Shown here: piece by piece, positions 1 to 6,414 of the stretch | Layout: every line of letters begins with the position of its first letter | Numbering within the stretch: position 1 is the first letter of the stretch | NCBI GenBank assembly: GCA_016184235.1 | Contig: JACPDC010000238.1 | Coordinates: 1 to 11,681 of the forward strand | DNA length: 11,681 nucleotides | DNA from: Deltaproteobacteria bacterium | Lineage (GTDB): Bacteria; Desulfobacterota; Binatia; UBA9968 | Reading direction: 5' to 3' | Translations under genes and position numbers: made by a program | The notes under the pieces: model-generated | Databases searched by the model: none | What the model was told of the DNA's origin: nothing | Seen by the model: only the letters and a program-made list of their open reading frames with translations

Positions 1-894
1 CAGCCGCGCTGGCTCGAGCCGTGCCATCTCTACGATAAACTGGGCTCCCGATTGTTCGAGCGGATTTGCGAGCTTCCCGAGTATTATCTGACCCGCACGG
101 AGAACTCCATCCTCAGAGAAAAAAGCGGCTCGGTCATCGCCCAGGCGCCGGTGAAGTGCATCGTCGAGCTGGGGGCGGGCTCCGCAAAAAAAACCATGCA
201 CCTATTGCGCGCGCAGCTCCGCCAGCGAAAGCAGGGCATCTTTGCCCCCATCGATGTGAGCCTCGCCGGCTTGAGGGCCTCCAGGGACGCCGTCAAGAAA
301 CAGCTTCCGGGGTTCAAGTTTCAGGGACTGCACGGCCGCTACGAGGAAGGAGTCGCCGGCATCGATAGAACGCTGCCGACGCTTTTCATCTTTTTGGGAA
401 GCAGCGTGGGAAACTTCAACCGCTCCGAATTCGTCCGCTTCTTCAGCTTTCTCGCCGGGTCGATGGGCGCCAGGGATTTTTTTCTCCTTGGCGTCGACCG
501 GATCAAAGAAACGGAGATTCTGGAGCGGGCCTATGACGACCCGCAGGGAGTCACTGCCGCATTCATCCTCAACGTCTTTCAAAACATCAACCGGCTCATG
601 CGGAGCAACTTCGATGCCGGCAGGATGCGTTATCATTCCCGGTACAACCCGGAATGGCAGCAGGTGGAGATGTACGCGGTTTCGACCGCGACGCAGGAGA
701 TTCGCATCCCCGTCCACTCGGCGTCTTTCGTCTGGAAAGAAAACGAGCGCATTCTGGTCGAGATCAGCCGGAAGTTCGAGCCCTCCCGGCTGCAGGAGCA
801 GCTCCGGCTTTTCGGCCTGGAGCCGCTCGCCCATTTTACCGATCCAAAAGAGTGGTTCTCGCTGCTGCTGTTTCGCAAGTCCTCGTTGCCGTAG
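1..894 (+). CDS. egtD: L-histidine N-alpha-methyltransferase EgtD (5' end cut by window)
   Basis: EgtD trimethylates the alpha-amino group of histidine with three SAM to give hercynine, the precursor of ergothioneine and selenoneine; it is a soluble cytoplasmic enzyme. The frame is open from base 1, and the residues before the first possible start (TTG at 52) already match the family (YDKLGS followed by LFERI, then LPEYYLTRTE), so the true start lies left of the window. Visible: the SAM-binding segment VELGAGSAKKT, the GSSVGNF motif at about 397-417 whose Asn contacts the histidine substrate in characterised EgtD, the AYDDPQGVTA segment, and near the C-terminus VEISRKF, where Glu (760-762) and Ser (766-768) correspond to the Glu-x-Ser pair that gives histidine specificity. 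About 297 residues are present of a usual ~320. It ends 10 nt before an EamA permease. Identification is firm; whether its product feeds selenoneine or ergothioneine is inference. Confidence 0.93.
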   Translation, partial: QPRWLEPCHLYDKLGSRLFERICELPEYYLTRTENSILREKSGSVIAQAPVKCIVELGAGSAKKTMHLLRAQLRQRKQGIFAPIDVSLAGLRASRDAVKKQLPGFKFQGLHGRYEEGVAGIDRTLPTLFIFLGSSVGNFNRSEFVRFFSFLAGSMGARDFFLLGVDRIKETEILERAYDDPQGVTAAFILNVFQNINRLMRSNFDAGRMRYHSRYNPEWQQVEMYAVSTATQEIRIPVHSASFVWKENERILVEISRKFEPSRLQEQLRLFGLEPLAHFTDPKEWFSLLLFRKSSLP

Positions 895-904
895 ACCGAC
901 GCCC

Positions 905-1768
905 ATGCCGCCTCATCTATTCGCGCTCCTGTCGGCAATCGGCTTCGGCCTGGCGAACGTCAGCGTAAAACAGGGGCTCGCCTATTCCACTCCCGGCACC
1001 GCCACGCTCATCTCGCTCATCGCCCACACGATTCTTTTATGGTCTGCCGTGCTCGCCAGAGGAGCGATTCCCCCGGTCGAATTCGCCGCCGTCGCCGCGA
1101 TCACGCTTACCGGCCTCCTGCAGCCCGTGATGCGCCTGTGCAATTACATAGGAATAGAAAAGGTGGGCCCTTCGCGCGCGGTCACGCTGCGCAACAGCTT
1201 TCCGATTCTCAGCGTGTTTCTCGGCGTCGTTGTCCTTGGCGAAGAGCTGAGCGCCCTGGGGGCTGTGGGCACCCTGCTCGTCGTCACGGGCATCATTCTC
1301 ACGACGTGGAAATTGGAAGGTCGAATCGTCAACTTTCGCAAGCGCTACCTCTTCTTTCCCCTGGCAACGGCTGTAGTTACGGCCGTTGCCCATCCGCTCA
1401 GGCGCTACGCCTTGACGGTCTCCGACGAACCGCTCTTCCTGACCGCCCTGGTCGGCCCCGTCTCTCTCGCCGCCTTCATCGTCTATCTCGCCTCGCCGGT
1501 GAGCAAAGAGAAGCCTCTCTGGCATAGAAAGGCGCTCTGGCCTTTTATCATAGGCGGGATCTGCGAAACGCTCGGCATCCTCTCGATGCTGGCCGCGTTC
1601 TCCTCCGGCCCCGTGGTCCTGGTATCGCCGATATCGGCGACCGCGCCGATCTGGACCATGCTCTTCGCGGCGGTCTTGTTCAGAGATCTGGAGCGGCTCG
1701 GCACTTCCGCTGTCATCGGCACCTTCTGCGTCGTGGCCGGCGTCATCGCCCTTTCGTTCGTGCATTAA
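905..1768 (+). CDS. EamA/DMT-family permease downstream of egtD
   Basis: A 287-residue inner-membrane protein of the drug/metabolite transporter superfamily. It is very hydrophobic, with about ten predicted membrane segments arranged as two EamA-like repeats (roughly residues 3-135 and 145-285). Family-like signatures include a first helix with AIGFGLANVSVKQG, and VGPSRAVTLRNSFPILSVFLGVVVLGEE at the end of repeat one, echoed by GPVVLVSPISATAPIWTMLFAAVLFRD in repeat two. The reading frame is open far upstream over egtD, but the ATG at 905 is the sensible start: it opens the first membrane helix 10 nt after the egtD stop. No good ribosome binding site is visible, so translation may be coupled to egtD. 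The substrate cannot be read from sequence. Its position suggests transport of hercynine, ergothioneine or selenoneine, but that is inference only; amino acids or other metabolites are equally possible for this family. Confidence 0.85.
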   Translation: MPPHLFALLSAIGFGLANVSVKQGLAYSTPGTATLISLIAHTILLWSAVLARGAIPPVEFAAVAAITLTGLLQPVMRLCNYIGIEKVGPSRAVTLRNSFPILSVFLGVVVLGEELSALGAVGTLLVVTGIILTTWKLEGRIVNFRKRYLFFPLATAVVTAVAHPLRRYALTVSDEPLFLTALVGPVSLAAFIVYLASPVSKEKPLWHRKALWPFIIGGICETLGILSMLAAFSSGPVVLVSPISATAPIWTMLFAAVLFRDLERLGTSAVIGTFCVVAGVIALSFVH

Positions 1769-1773
1769 TGGCT

Positions 1774-1803
1774 TTGCCTAACGGGCGAAACGTCTGATAG
1801 TGT
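1774..1803 (+). promoter_or_regulatory. possible sigma70-type promoter before the lipoprotein gene
   Basis: TTGCCT at 1774-1779 and TAGTGT at 1798-1803 are separated by 18 nt in the short gap after the permease stop. TTGCCT is a fair -35 match, while the -10 is weak (GATAGT at 1796-1801 is an alternative with 16-nt spacing). Supported only by position and partial consensus. Confidence 0.22.
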
Positions 1804-1825
1804 GAGTTCAAGGAGGTTTAGACCT

Positions 1826-2053
1826 ATGCTGGGAACAAAGATCTATTGTGTCGCCTTTGCATTACTTTTCGCGCTGCTATCTGCTTGCGGGCAGAAAGAC
1901 GAGGGCAAATCGCAGGCGGAAAAGAGCAAGGTGGAAGAGGCGGTCAAAGAGGCCGTGACCAAGGAGTTCAAGATGTACGAGGGGGCCAAGGCGGCCCTGG
2001 AAAAGGCCGACAAAGAGTCCAAGGAAAGAGTGGCGAAAGAGGCCGCCAAGTAA
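1826..2053 (+). CDS. small Lys/Glu-rich lipoprotein, function unknown
   Basis: A 75-residue protein not recognised as a known family. Residues 1-20 form a lipoprotein signal peptide: Lys5, a hydrophobic stretch (VAFALLFALL), then the lipobox LSAC with Cys21 as the lipidated residue, followed by Gly-Gln rather than Asp, which fits sorting to the outer membrane. The mature part (about 22-75) is almost entirely Lys, Glu and Ala with regular charge alternation, suggesting one long, possibly coiled-coil, helix. The start is the ATG at 1826, not the GTG at 1802, because a perfect AAGGAGG lies at 1810-1816, 9 nt ahead. Its size and composition recall small structural or entericidin-like lipoproteins, but nothing assigns a role. 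It sits between the permease and the aldo/keto reductase in the same direction. Confidence 0.75.
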   Translation: MLGTKIYCVAFALLFALLSACGQKDEGKSQAEKSKVEEAVKEAVTKEFKMYEGAKAALEKADKESKERVAKEAAK

Positions 2054-2076
2054 GTCAGACAGGGAAGGACCCTCCA

Positions 2077-2703
2077 TTGTTCCGGTTAGATATGGAACGA
2101 CGGAAACTCGGCAAGACAGACATGGAGGTGAGCTTGCTCGGCTTCGGCGGCTCCGAGATCGGCTACCAGGGTATCGCGGCAGCCGTGGTTTATAAGATCC
2201 TCAACACCGGACTCGATGCCGGGCTCAACGTCATCGATACGGCAGAATGCTACGCGAACAGCGAGGAGCTCATCGGGCAGGCAGTGGCGGCGCGGCGCAA
2301 GGAATACTATCTGTTTACCAAGTGCGGCCATTTCACAGGCTGGGGCCAACCGGATTGGCGGCCCTCGTCGCTACTCAAAAGCATCGAGCGGAGCCTCAAG
2401 CGTCTGAGAACCGACTACCTCGACTTAGTCCAACTCCATAGCTGCGGGGAGGACGAGCTACGCAGAGGCGAAGTGATCGAAGCCCTAAAGCGCGCCCGCG
2501 AGCGCGGCTATACCCGGTACATCGGTTACAGCGGAGATAGTCGAGCCGCCCTTTACGCCATCCAATGCGGCGAGTTCGAAACCTTGCAGACCTCTGTCAG
2601 CATCGCCGATCAAGAAGCGCTTGAGCTAACCCTGCCGCCGGCCAGAGAACGAAATATCGGCGTAATCGCCAAGCGGCCCATTGCCAATGCCATCCGGCGA
2701 TAG
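2077..2703 (+). CDS. aldo/keto reductase, N-terminal part (frameshifted gene)
   Basis: The first two thirds of an NAD(P)H-dependent aldo/keto reductase (TIM-barrel oxidoreductase reducing aldehydes and ketones). From the ATG at 2092 it begins MERRKLGKTDMEVSLLGFGG, the usual AKR opening. The catalytic tetrad is complete: Asp49 and Tyr54 (VIDTAECY), Lys77 (LFTKCGH) and His116 (LVQLHS), counted from that ATG. A TTG at 2077 in the same frame has GGGAAGGA at 2062-2069, 7 nt ahead, whereas the ATG lacks a binding site, so 2077 is preferred. The frame hits TAG at 2701 just after AKRPIANA, a conserved segment that normally continues into the rest of the barrel. That continuation is present in the next frame (2681-2983). 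As read here the product lacks the C-terminal cofactor and substrate loops and is probably inactive unless the frameshift is a sequencing error. Confidence 0.82.
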   Translation: MFRLDMERRKLGKTDMEVSLLGFGGSEIGYQGIAAAVVYKILNTGLDAGLNVIDTAECYANSEELIGQAVAARRKEYYLFTKCGHFTGWGQPDWRPSSLLKSIERSLKRLRTDYLDLVQLHSCGEDELRRGEVIEALKRARERGYTRYIGYSGDSRAALYAIQCGEFETLQTSVSIADQEALELTLPPARERNIGVIAKRPIANAIRR

Positions 2704-2983
2704 GAGGCCCGCGGATTCCTATGCCCACCCCTATTGGGAACGGCTGCGAAAACTAAACTACGATGTCCTCCGGGGCGAGCTGAATGAGACGATCGCCATC
2801 GCCCTGCGCTTCACCCTGACCGCGCCCGGCGTTCACACGGCCATCGTCGGCACGACAAAACCGGAAAGAATTAAGGAGAACGTTGCTATTCTAGAGGCAG
2901 GCCCTTTGCCAAATGATCTCTTCGAAAAAATCCGCTCCCGCTGGCGTGAGGTCGCAGAGAGTACGTGGACAGGGGAAACGTAG
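2681..2983 (+). pseudogene. aldo/keto reductase, C-terminal part in shifted frame
   Basis: This frame continues the interrupted reductase. After about ten non-family residues it reads RPADSYAHPYWERL, then NETIAIALRFTLTAPGVHTAIVGTTKPERIKENVAILE, the typical C-terminal AKR region that contacts the cofactor phosphate and adenine and ends in a Trp-containing tail. One base too many, or two missing, between about 2690 and 2712 would account for the shift; joined, the protein would be close to 300 residues, the normal length. Both halves look well conserved with no other damage, which favours a recent mutation or an assembly error over an old pseudogene. The ATG at 2681 lies inside the upstream reading frame without a ribosome binding site, so independent translation is unlikely. 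Confidence 0.75.
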
Positions 2984-3050
2984 TTCCCAGGCTGGTCAAA
3001 AAGGCTTCGACCTGAGCTCAGCCGAACGGTTCCAGATGCGAGGCGCGCGT
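2984..3050. repeat. intergenic repeat-like stretch between convergent genes
   Basis: The non-coding bases after the reductase stop hold CAGGCTGGTCAAAAAGG (2988-3004), a segment with the perfect 10-bp palindrome CTGAGCTCAG (3012-3021) flanked by CTTCGAC and CCGAACGG, and TTCCAGATGCGAGGCGCG (3030-3047). These blocks resemble short dispersed intergenic repeats I recall from uncultivated deltaproteobacterial-type genomes. Only one copy lies in this window, so its repetitive nature is not shown here. Confidence 0.3.
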
Positions 3051-3053
3051 CGT

Positions 3054-3105
3054 TGTTCGTGTTCGTGGCTCGTGTTCGTACGAGCACGAAGACCGAGCAC
3101 GAGCA
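3054..3105. repeat. long imperfect inverted repeat between convergent genes
   Basis: The sequence is symmetrical about CGTACG (3077-3082). Outward from it 7 more pairs form (one G-T), then a 4-nt internal mismatch, then 12 further pairs (two G-T), so the arms span 3054-3076 and 3083-3105. It lies 8 nt before the SDR stop codon and after the reductase on the other strand. It could act as a two-way transcription stop, but neither side has a T-run, so a classic intrinsic terminator is not supported. The arms also carry repeated CGTGTTCGT/CGAGCACGA units, which suggests short tandem origin. Confidence 0.55.
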
Positions 3106-3112
3106 CGGCCTG

Positions 3113-3874
3113 TTAGTGCATGATGGCGCCGCCTTCGACGACGAGCAGCTGGCCGGTCACGAAGTCGCTGTCGGAGCTGGCCAGGAAAAGCGCGGTGCCG
3201 ACGATATCCTCGGGGACCTCGACCCGGCTGAAGGCCCGCTTCTCGATACCCCCCTCGCGCCGCTTGCGCACCTCGTCGGTCACCACCTCTTCGCTCATGG
3301 TCGATCCCGGCGTCATGCAGTTGACATTGATGCCCCAGGCGCCGAGCTGCCGCGCCATGACCCGCGTCAGCGCGACCACCCCACCCTTGGAAGTGGTGTA
3401 GTGAGGCATGTTGCCCGTGCCGTTGAAAAAGGTGCCCGAGGCGATGTTGATGATCTTGCCGGACTTCTGCCGCTTCATCACCGGAATGACCGCGCGGCAG
3501 CAGAGAAAAACCCCTTTGAGATTGACCTCCAGGACCCGGTCCCATTCTTCGATGGCCAGCTCCTCGACCGCCCCCTTCCATAGATGCTGCGTGACATAGA
3601 TCGCCGCGTTGTTGAGCAAGACGTCGATGTGGCCGAAGCGATCCACGGTCTCGCGCACCAGTCCCTCCACGCTCGCGGCGCTCGTGACATCCGTGGCGCG
3701 CGCCCAGCCGGAAAGGCCGGAATCGCACAGCGCCTTGGCCACTCCGTCTCCCGCCTTTTCGTCGATGTCGGCGATGACCACCCGCGCCCGCTCCTGGGCG
3801 AACCTGCGGGCGTAGGCCTTGCCGATCCCATGGCCCGCTCCGGTAATCACCGTTACCTTATCTTTTAACCGCAT
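3113..3874 (-). CDS. classical short-chain dehydrogenase/reductase (SDR)
   Basis: A 253-residue NAD(P)-dependent oxidoreductase with a Rossmann fold, cytoplasmic. Seen: the cofactor motif TGAGHGIG near residue 11, an acidic residue (Asp36 in VIADID) at the end of the second strand that usually means NAD preference, NNAA at about 88-91, and the full catalytic set Asn118, Ser146, Tyr159 and Lys163 (HYTTSKGG). The C-terminus ends FVTGQLLVVEGGAIMH, as in FabG-like members. The start is the ATG at 3874, with GGAGGA 6 nt ahead at 3881-3886; a GTG two codons upstream overlaps that site. Substrate is unknown: family members with this pattern act on sugars, acyl chains, steroids or aromatic alcohols. 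It lies 99 nt downstream of the SUMF1-like gene on the same strand and may share its transcript. Confidence 0.88.
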   Translation of the reverse strand: MRLKDKVTVITGAGHGIGKAYARRFAQERARVVIADIDEKAGDGVAKALCDSGLSGWARATDVTSAASVEGLVRETVDRFGHIDVLLNNAAIYVTQHLWKGAVEELAIEEWDRVLEVNLKGVFLCCRAVIPVMKRQKSGKIINIASGTFFNGTGNMPHYTTSKGGVVALTRVMARQLGAWGINVNCMTPGSTMSEEVVTDEVRKRREGGIEKRAFSRVEVPEDIVGTALFLASSDSDFVTGQLLVVEGGAIMH

Positions 3875-3973
3875 GGTCACTCCTCCACTGTTTTTGCAAA
3901 TTCACGATTTCCGGATGATGAGCCCTTGCGCCGGGTAAGCCAGCTCCATAGTTAAGGTCGCAGCGTAGCACAC

Positions 3974-4765
3974 TTATCGGGCGCAGCGGAAGCCGATGTT
4001 GTGGTGGCCGGAGCGGAAGTTGCGCGAGAGGTTGCGGCCGCGCTGCGTCGTGGTGATCTCCTCGGCCGGTGAATCATGTCCGCCTCCCCTGGTGCCGCGC
4101 ACGGGGCCGGGAGTTAAATCCTCGCGGCCGTCTCCGGGATTATAAGGATATGGCATGTAGGCGCTGCTGACCCACTCCCAGCCGTTGCCCGCCATATCCA
4201 AGACACCGTAAGGGCTTCCCCCTTTGGAAAAACTATCCACGGGCGCGGTCTGGTTGTACCGCGCATTGAATTGCGCCCTGCTCTTGTCGGGACGACTGTT
4301 CCCCCAGGGATACTTGCGGCCATCCGTGCCGCGCGCCGCCTTTTCCCATTCGGCCTCTGTCGGCAGACGCTTGCCGGCCCAGGCGCAGTAGTCGCGCGCC
4401 CCGGCCCATGAGACTTCGACGACAGGATGATTTTCAAACCCAGGATCGGCAGCCCACTTTTCTCCCCTCTTATGGATCCGCGCGTCGTTGTCGTCAGAAT
4501 CAAAGAGCCTCTCCCCTTTGGAATTCACCGGTCCTACTGCGTCGAGGAAGGCGGCGAAGTCCGCATGGGTGACCGGAAGTTTGTCGATGGAAAAAGCTTG
4601 AAGCTCTACCTTGTGCGCCGGCTTCTCGTCCACGGGGCCGATGTCGCTACCCATAGTAAACGGCCCGGCGGGAATCTGGACCATCCCTACTGTCGCTGTT
4701 TGGGCATAAAGCGAGGAGAGAATTGCAAAAAATATCAAAAGTAAAAGGGCGGGCCGCAGGATCAA
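3974..4765 (-). CDS. secreted SUMF1/FGE-fold protein lacking the FGE active-site cysteines
   Basis: A 263-residue protein with a signal peptide (residues 1-21, hydrophobic LLLLIFFAIL core, likely cut after LYA) followed by one formylglycine-generating-enzyme-like domain (about 28-262). Fold signatures are clear: MVQIPAGPFTMGSD, VEVSWAGARDYCAWAGKRLPTEAEWE, KYPWG, AGNGWEWV and the final IGFRCAR. Genuine bacterial FGE carries two catalytic cysteines near the end in an RGGSF-x-C...C context; here the region reads RGGGHDSP and then TTQRGRN, and the only cysteines are in DYCAW and FRCAR. It is therefore unlikely to convert sulfatase cysteine to formylglycine and is better called a SUMF1-like, possibly ligand-binding, exported protein. 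The start is TTG at 4765, overlapping the stop of the protease gene; that start is required to include the signal peptide, and no better codon lies upstream. Confidence 0.82.
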   Translation of the reverse strand: MILRPALLLLIFFAILSSLYAQTATVGMVQIPAGPFTMGSDIGPVDEKPAHKVELQAFSIDKLPVTHADFAAFLDAVGPVNSKGERLFDSDDNDARIHKRGEKWAADPGFENHPVVEVSWAGARDYCAWAGKRLPTEAEWEKAARGTDGRKYPWGNSRPDKSRAQFNARYNQTAPVDSFSKGGSPYGVLDMAGNGWEWVSSAYMPYPYNPGDGREDLTPGPVRGTRGGGHDSPAEEITTTQRGRNLSRNFRSGHHNIGFRCAR

Positions 4766-5121
4766 TGTTTGGCCACCATGAGCTTCATCGGCTGGAGAGT
4801 GCGCGTAAATGGATTTAGGACGAGTCCGAGGATCTCAAGGGTAACTGCTCCAAGCAGCGCTTGATCTTCTCTCTCTCCGAGAATGACAGGCGTATGCGCT
4901 TCCAGACCATTGTAACGGAGCAGACATTCGGACACTTTCCTAGGAAGCTCGGTGCCATCGGCAAGCGTGAACGTGAGTTCGCGCTTGGGTCGCAGCCCGA
5001 TGCCTTTCCATACCTTCTCAGGCAGGACGGTATAGGACGCCCCGCTGTCCACTAAAAAGCGCAGGGTGCGCTTGCGGCCCCTGGTGCCGGCTACCGCAGC
5101 CTGGATGAAGGTGAGCCCCAT
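4762..5121 (-). CDS. small retropepsin-like aspartic protease
   Basis: A 119-residue protein with the retropepsin-like (clan AA) active-site signature FLVDSGASYTVLP, catalytic Asp25 in D-S-G-A, and a second-half LLGAVTLEILGLVLNP segment matching the hydrophobic-hydrophobic-Gly motif of single-domain aspartic proteases. At this length it would act as a homodimer, one Asp from each subunit. No signal peptide or membrane helix is evident, so it is probably cytoplasmic. Start ATG at 5121 with a weak AAAGAAG ahead. Its stop codon overlaps the TTG start of the SUMF1-like gene, implying translational coupling. Substrate is unknown; bacterial homologues are mostly uncharacterised. Confidence 0.82.
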   Translation of the reverse strand: MGLTFIQAAVAGTRGRKRTLRFLVDSGASYTVLPEKVWKGIGLRPKRELTFTLADGTELPRKVSECLLRYNGLEAHTPVILGEREDQALLGAVTLEILGLVLNPFTRTLQPMKLMVAKH

Positions 5122-5213
5122 GACTTCTTTTACTGCGAAGGCGGCGGTAAGTCAAAGCGAGATAAACACGTAAAACTTGCCACCTTCCCTTCTGTGTGCA
5201 AGACTCGCAAGCA

Positions 5214-6362
5214 ATGTCTGGGCAGACTAGGTTTCAGCGCCGGGGAATCGTCGAGGGGTTTTTCGGCCCGCCCTGGAGCATGGCCCACCGCGCGGCGATT
5301 TTTGAATTTGGCGCGCGGCGCGGCATGAACACTTATCTCTACGCGCCTAAAGACGACCCTTATCACCGCGAGCGTTGGAAAGAGCCCTATCCGGCAAGAG
5401 AATGGGAAGAATTGCTGAAGCTGATCCACGCGGCACAAAAGCGCCGGATCGACTTCGTCTATGGGTTTCATCCGGGAAAGGGACTCTGCTTTTCCAGCGA
5501 GGAACCGCTCCGTATCCTGCTTACCAAAGCAGAGCGCTTCCACGACGCGGGCGTTAGGACCTTCGCTGTCCTGTTTGACGACATACCGTCACGGCTGGAG
5601 CACGAAGCGGATCAGGCAGAGTTCGATGGCAGCCTGGCCAAAGCAGAAGCCATCTGGCTTCGGAAAATCCTGGATCGGCAGCCGGCAACCTGGCGCGAAG
5701 TCGAATGGTGGATCTGCCCTTCCTATTATACGGAGGACCCGTTACTCGCCCGCATGTTCGGCGCCTTCGAGCCCCGCTTTCTCGAGACGCTCTCCGAAAA
5801 CCTGCCTGAGTCCGTCGCCTGCTTCTGGACCGGACCAAAGGTGGTCCCAAAGACAATTACGCTCGCGCACGTGCGCAAAGTTGTTAAGCAGCTGAAGCAT
5901 CGCCTGATCCTCTGGGACAATTACCCGGTCAACGATCTCTCCATGGGCAAGGAGCTGCATTTAAGCCCGCTTGCGGGAAGAGACCCGCGCCTGCCCGAAG
6001 CGGTTTACGGCTATCTCAACAATCCCCTGCTCCAGGAGAATCTCAGCTTCATCCCGCTCGCCACCTGCTTCGACTATGCGGCAAACCCGGCCCGCTACGA
6101 CTCCGAGGAGAGCTGGCGGCGTGTTATTATGGAGATATTCGGACGCGAAGCGTTAAACCACTGGCGTGCCCTTCGGAGATACTGCGAGCGCGTCAACCGA
6201 GCAAAGGATAAGGAGAAACCTCTCCCCTTATCCGCAAAAGAGCGCCCGGCTCTCGTTGCGGCGCGCCGCTATGTGCTGGAGCATCAACGTCGACGTTGGG
6301 TCACGGAAATTCGGCCCTGGCTCGAACTGCTAGAAAAGAGCTTGACGCGGAAAACAGACTGA
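5214..6362 (+). CDS. GH84-family beta-N-acetylglucosaminidase (O-GlcNAcase-like)
   Basis: A 382-residue single-domain protein of the hyaluronidase/NAGidase family GH84, which removes beta-linked N-acetylglucosamine by substrate-assisted catalysis through an oxazoline. Signatures: GIVEGFFGPPWS (11-22), NTYLYAPKDDPYHRERW (39-55) with the substrate-contacting Lys46, the catalytic Asp-Asp pair at 122-123 in VLFDDI, and WDNYPVND (234-241), whose Asp and Asn bind the sugar in known members. It stops soon after the catalytic domain and lacks the helical bundle, carbohydrate-binding and cohesin/FIVAR extensions common in secreted GH84 proteins. No signal peptide is seen, so a cytoplasmic location is inferred. 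The start is uncertain: ATG 5214 is used; GTG 5196 is also in frame and neither has a clear ribosome binding site. It diverges from the protease gene across 92 nt and precedes the VOC gene by 52 nt. Confidence 0.87.
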   Translation: MSGQTRFQRRGIVEGFFGPPWSMAHRAAIFEFGARRGMNTYLYAPKDDPYHRERWKEPYPAREWEELLKLIHAAQKRRIDFVYGFHPGKGLCFSSEEPLRILLTKAERFHDAGVRTFAVLFDDIPSRLEHEADQAEFDGSLAKAEAIWLRKILDRQPATWREVEWWICPSYYTEDPLLARMFGAFEPRFLETLSENLPESVACFWTGPKVVPKTITLAHVRKVVKQLKHRLILWDNYPVNDLSMGKELHLSPLAGRDPRLPEAVYGYLNNPLLQENLSFIPLATCFDYAANPARYDSEESWRRVIMEIFGREALNHWRALRRYCERVNRAKDKEKPLPLSAKERPALVAARRYVLEHQRRRWVTEIRPWLELLEKSLTRKTD

Positions 6363-6370
6363 GGCAGAAT

Positions 6371-6384
6371 CCGCCCTTCGGCGG
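6371..6384 (+). other. short hairpin between GH84 and VOC genes
   Basis: CCGCC and GGCGG form a perfect 5-bp stem around a CTTC loop, 8 nt after the GH84 stop and before the VOC ribosome binding site. No T-run follows, so it is not an intrinsic terminator; it could be a processing or mRNA-stability element, or chance. Confidence 0.3.
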
Positions 6385-6414
6385 CACCTAAACAAATCGA
6401 AAGGAGTAGCTGTC

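Noticed and set aside
202..906. 234-codon open frame on the minus strand over egtD
   Set aside because: It lies opposite a well-conserved EgtD and its translation has no family features; long antisense frames are expected in GC-rich genes.
1037..1765. 242-codon open frame on the minus strand over the permease
   Set aside because: Translation is Arg/Gly/Asp/Glu-rich, typical of a shadow of a hydrophobic coding strand.
3974..4765. Bona fide formylglycine-generating enzyme serving a sulfatase
   Set aside because: The catalytic cysteine pair is missing and no sulfatase gene is in the window.
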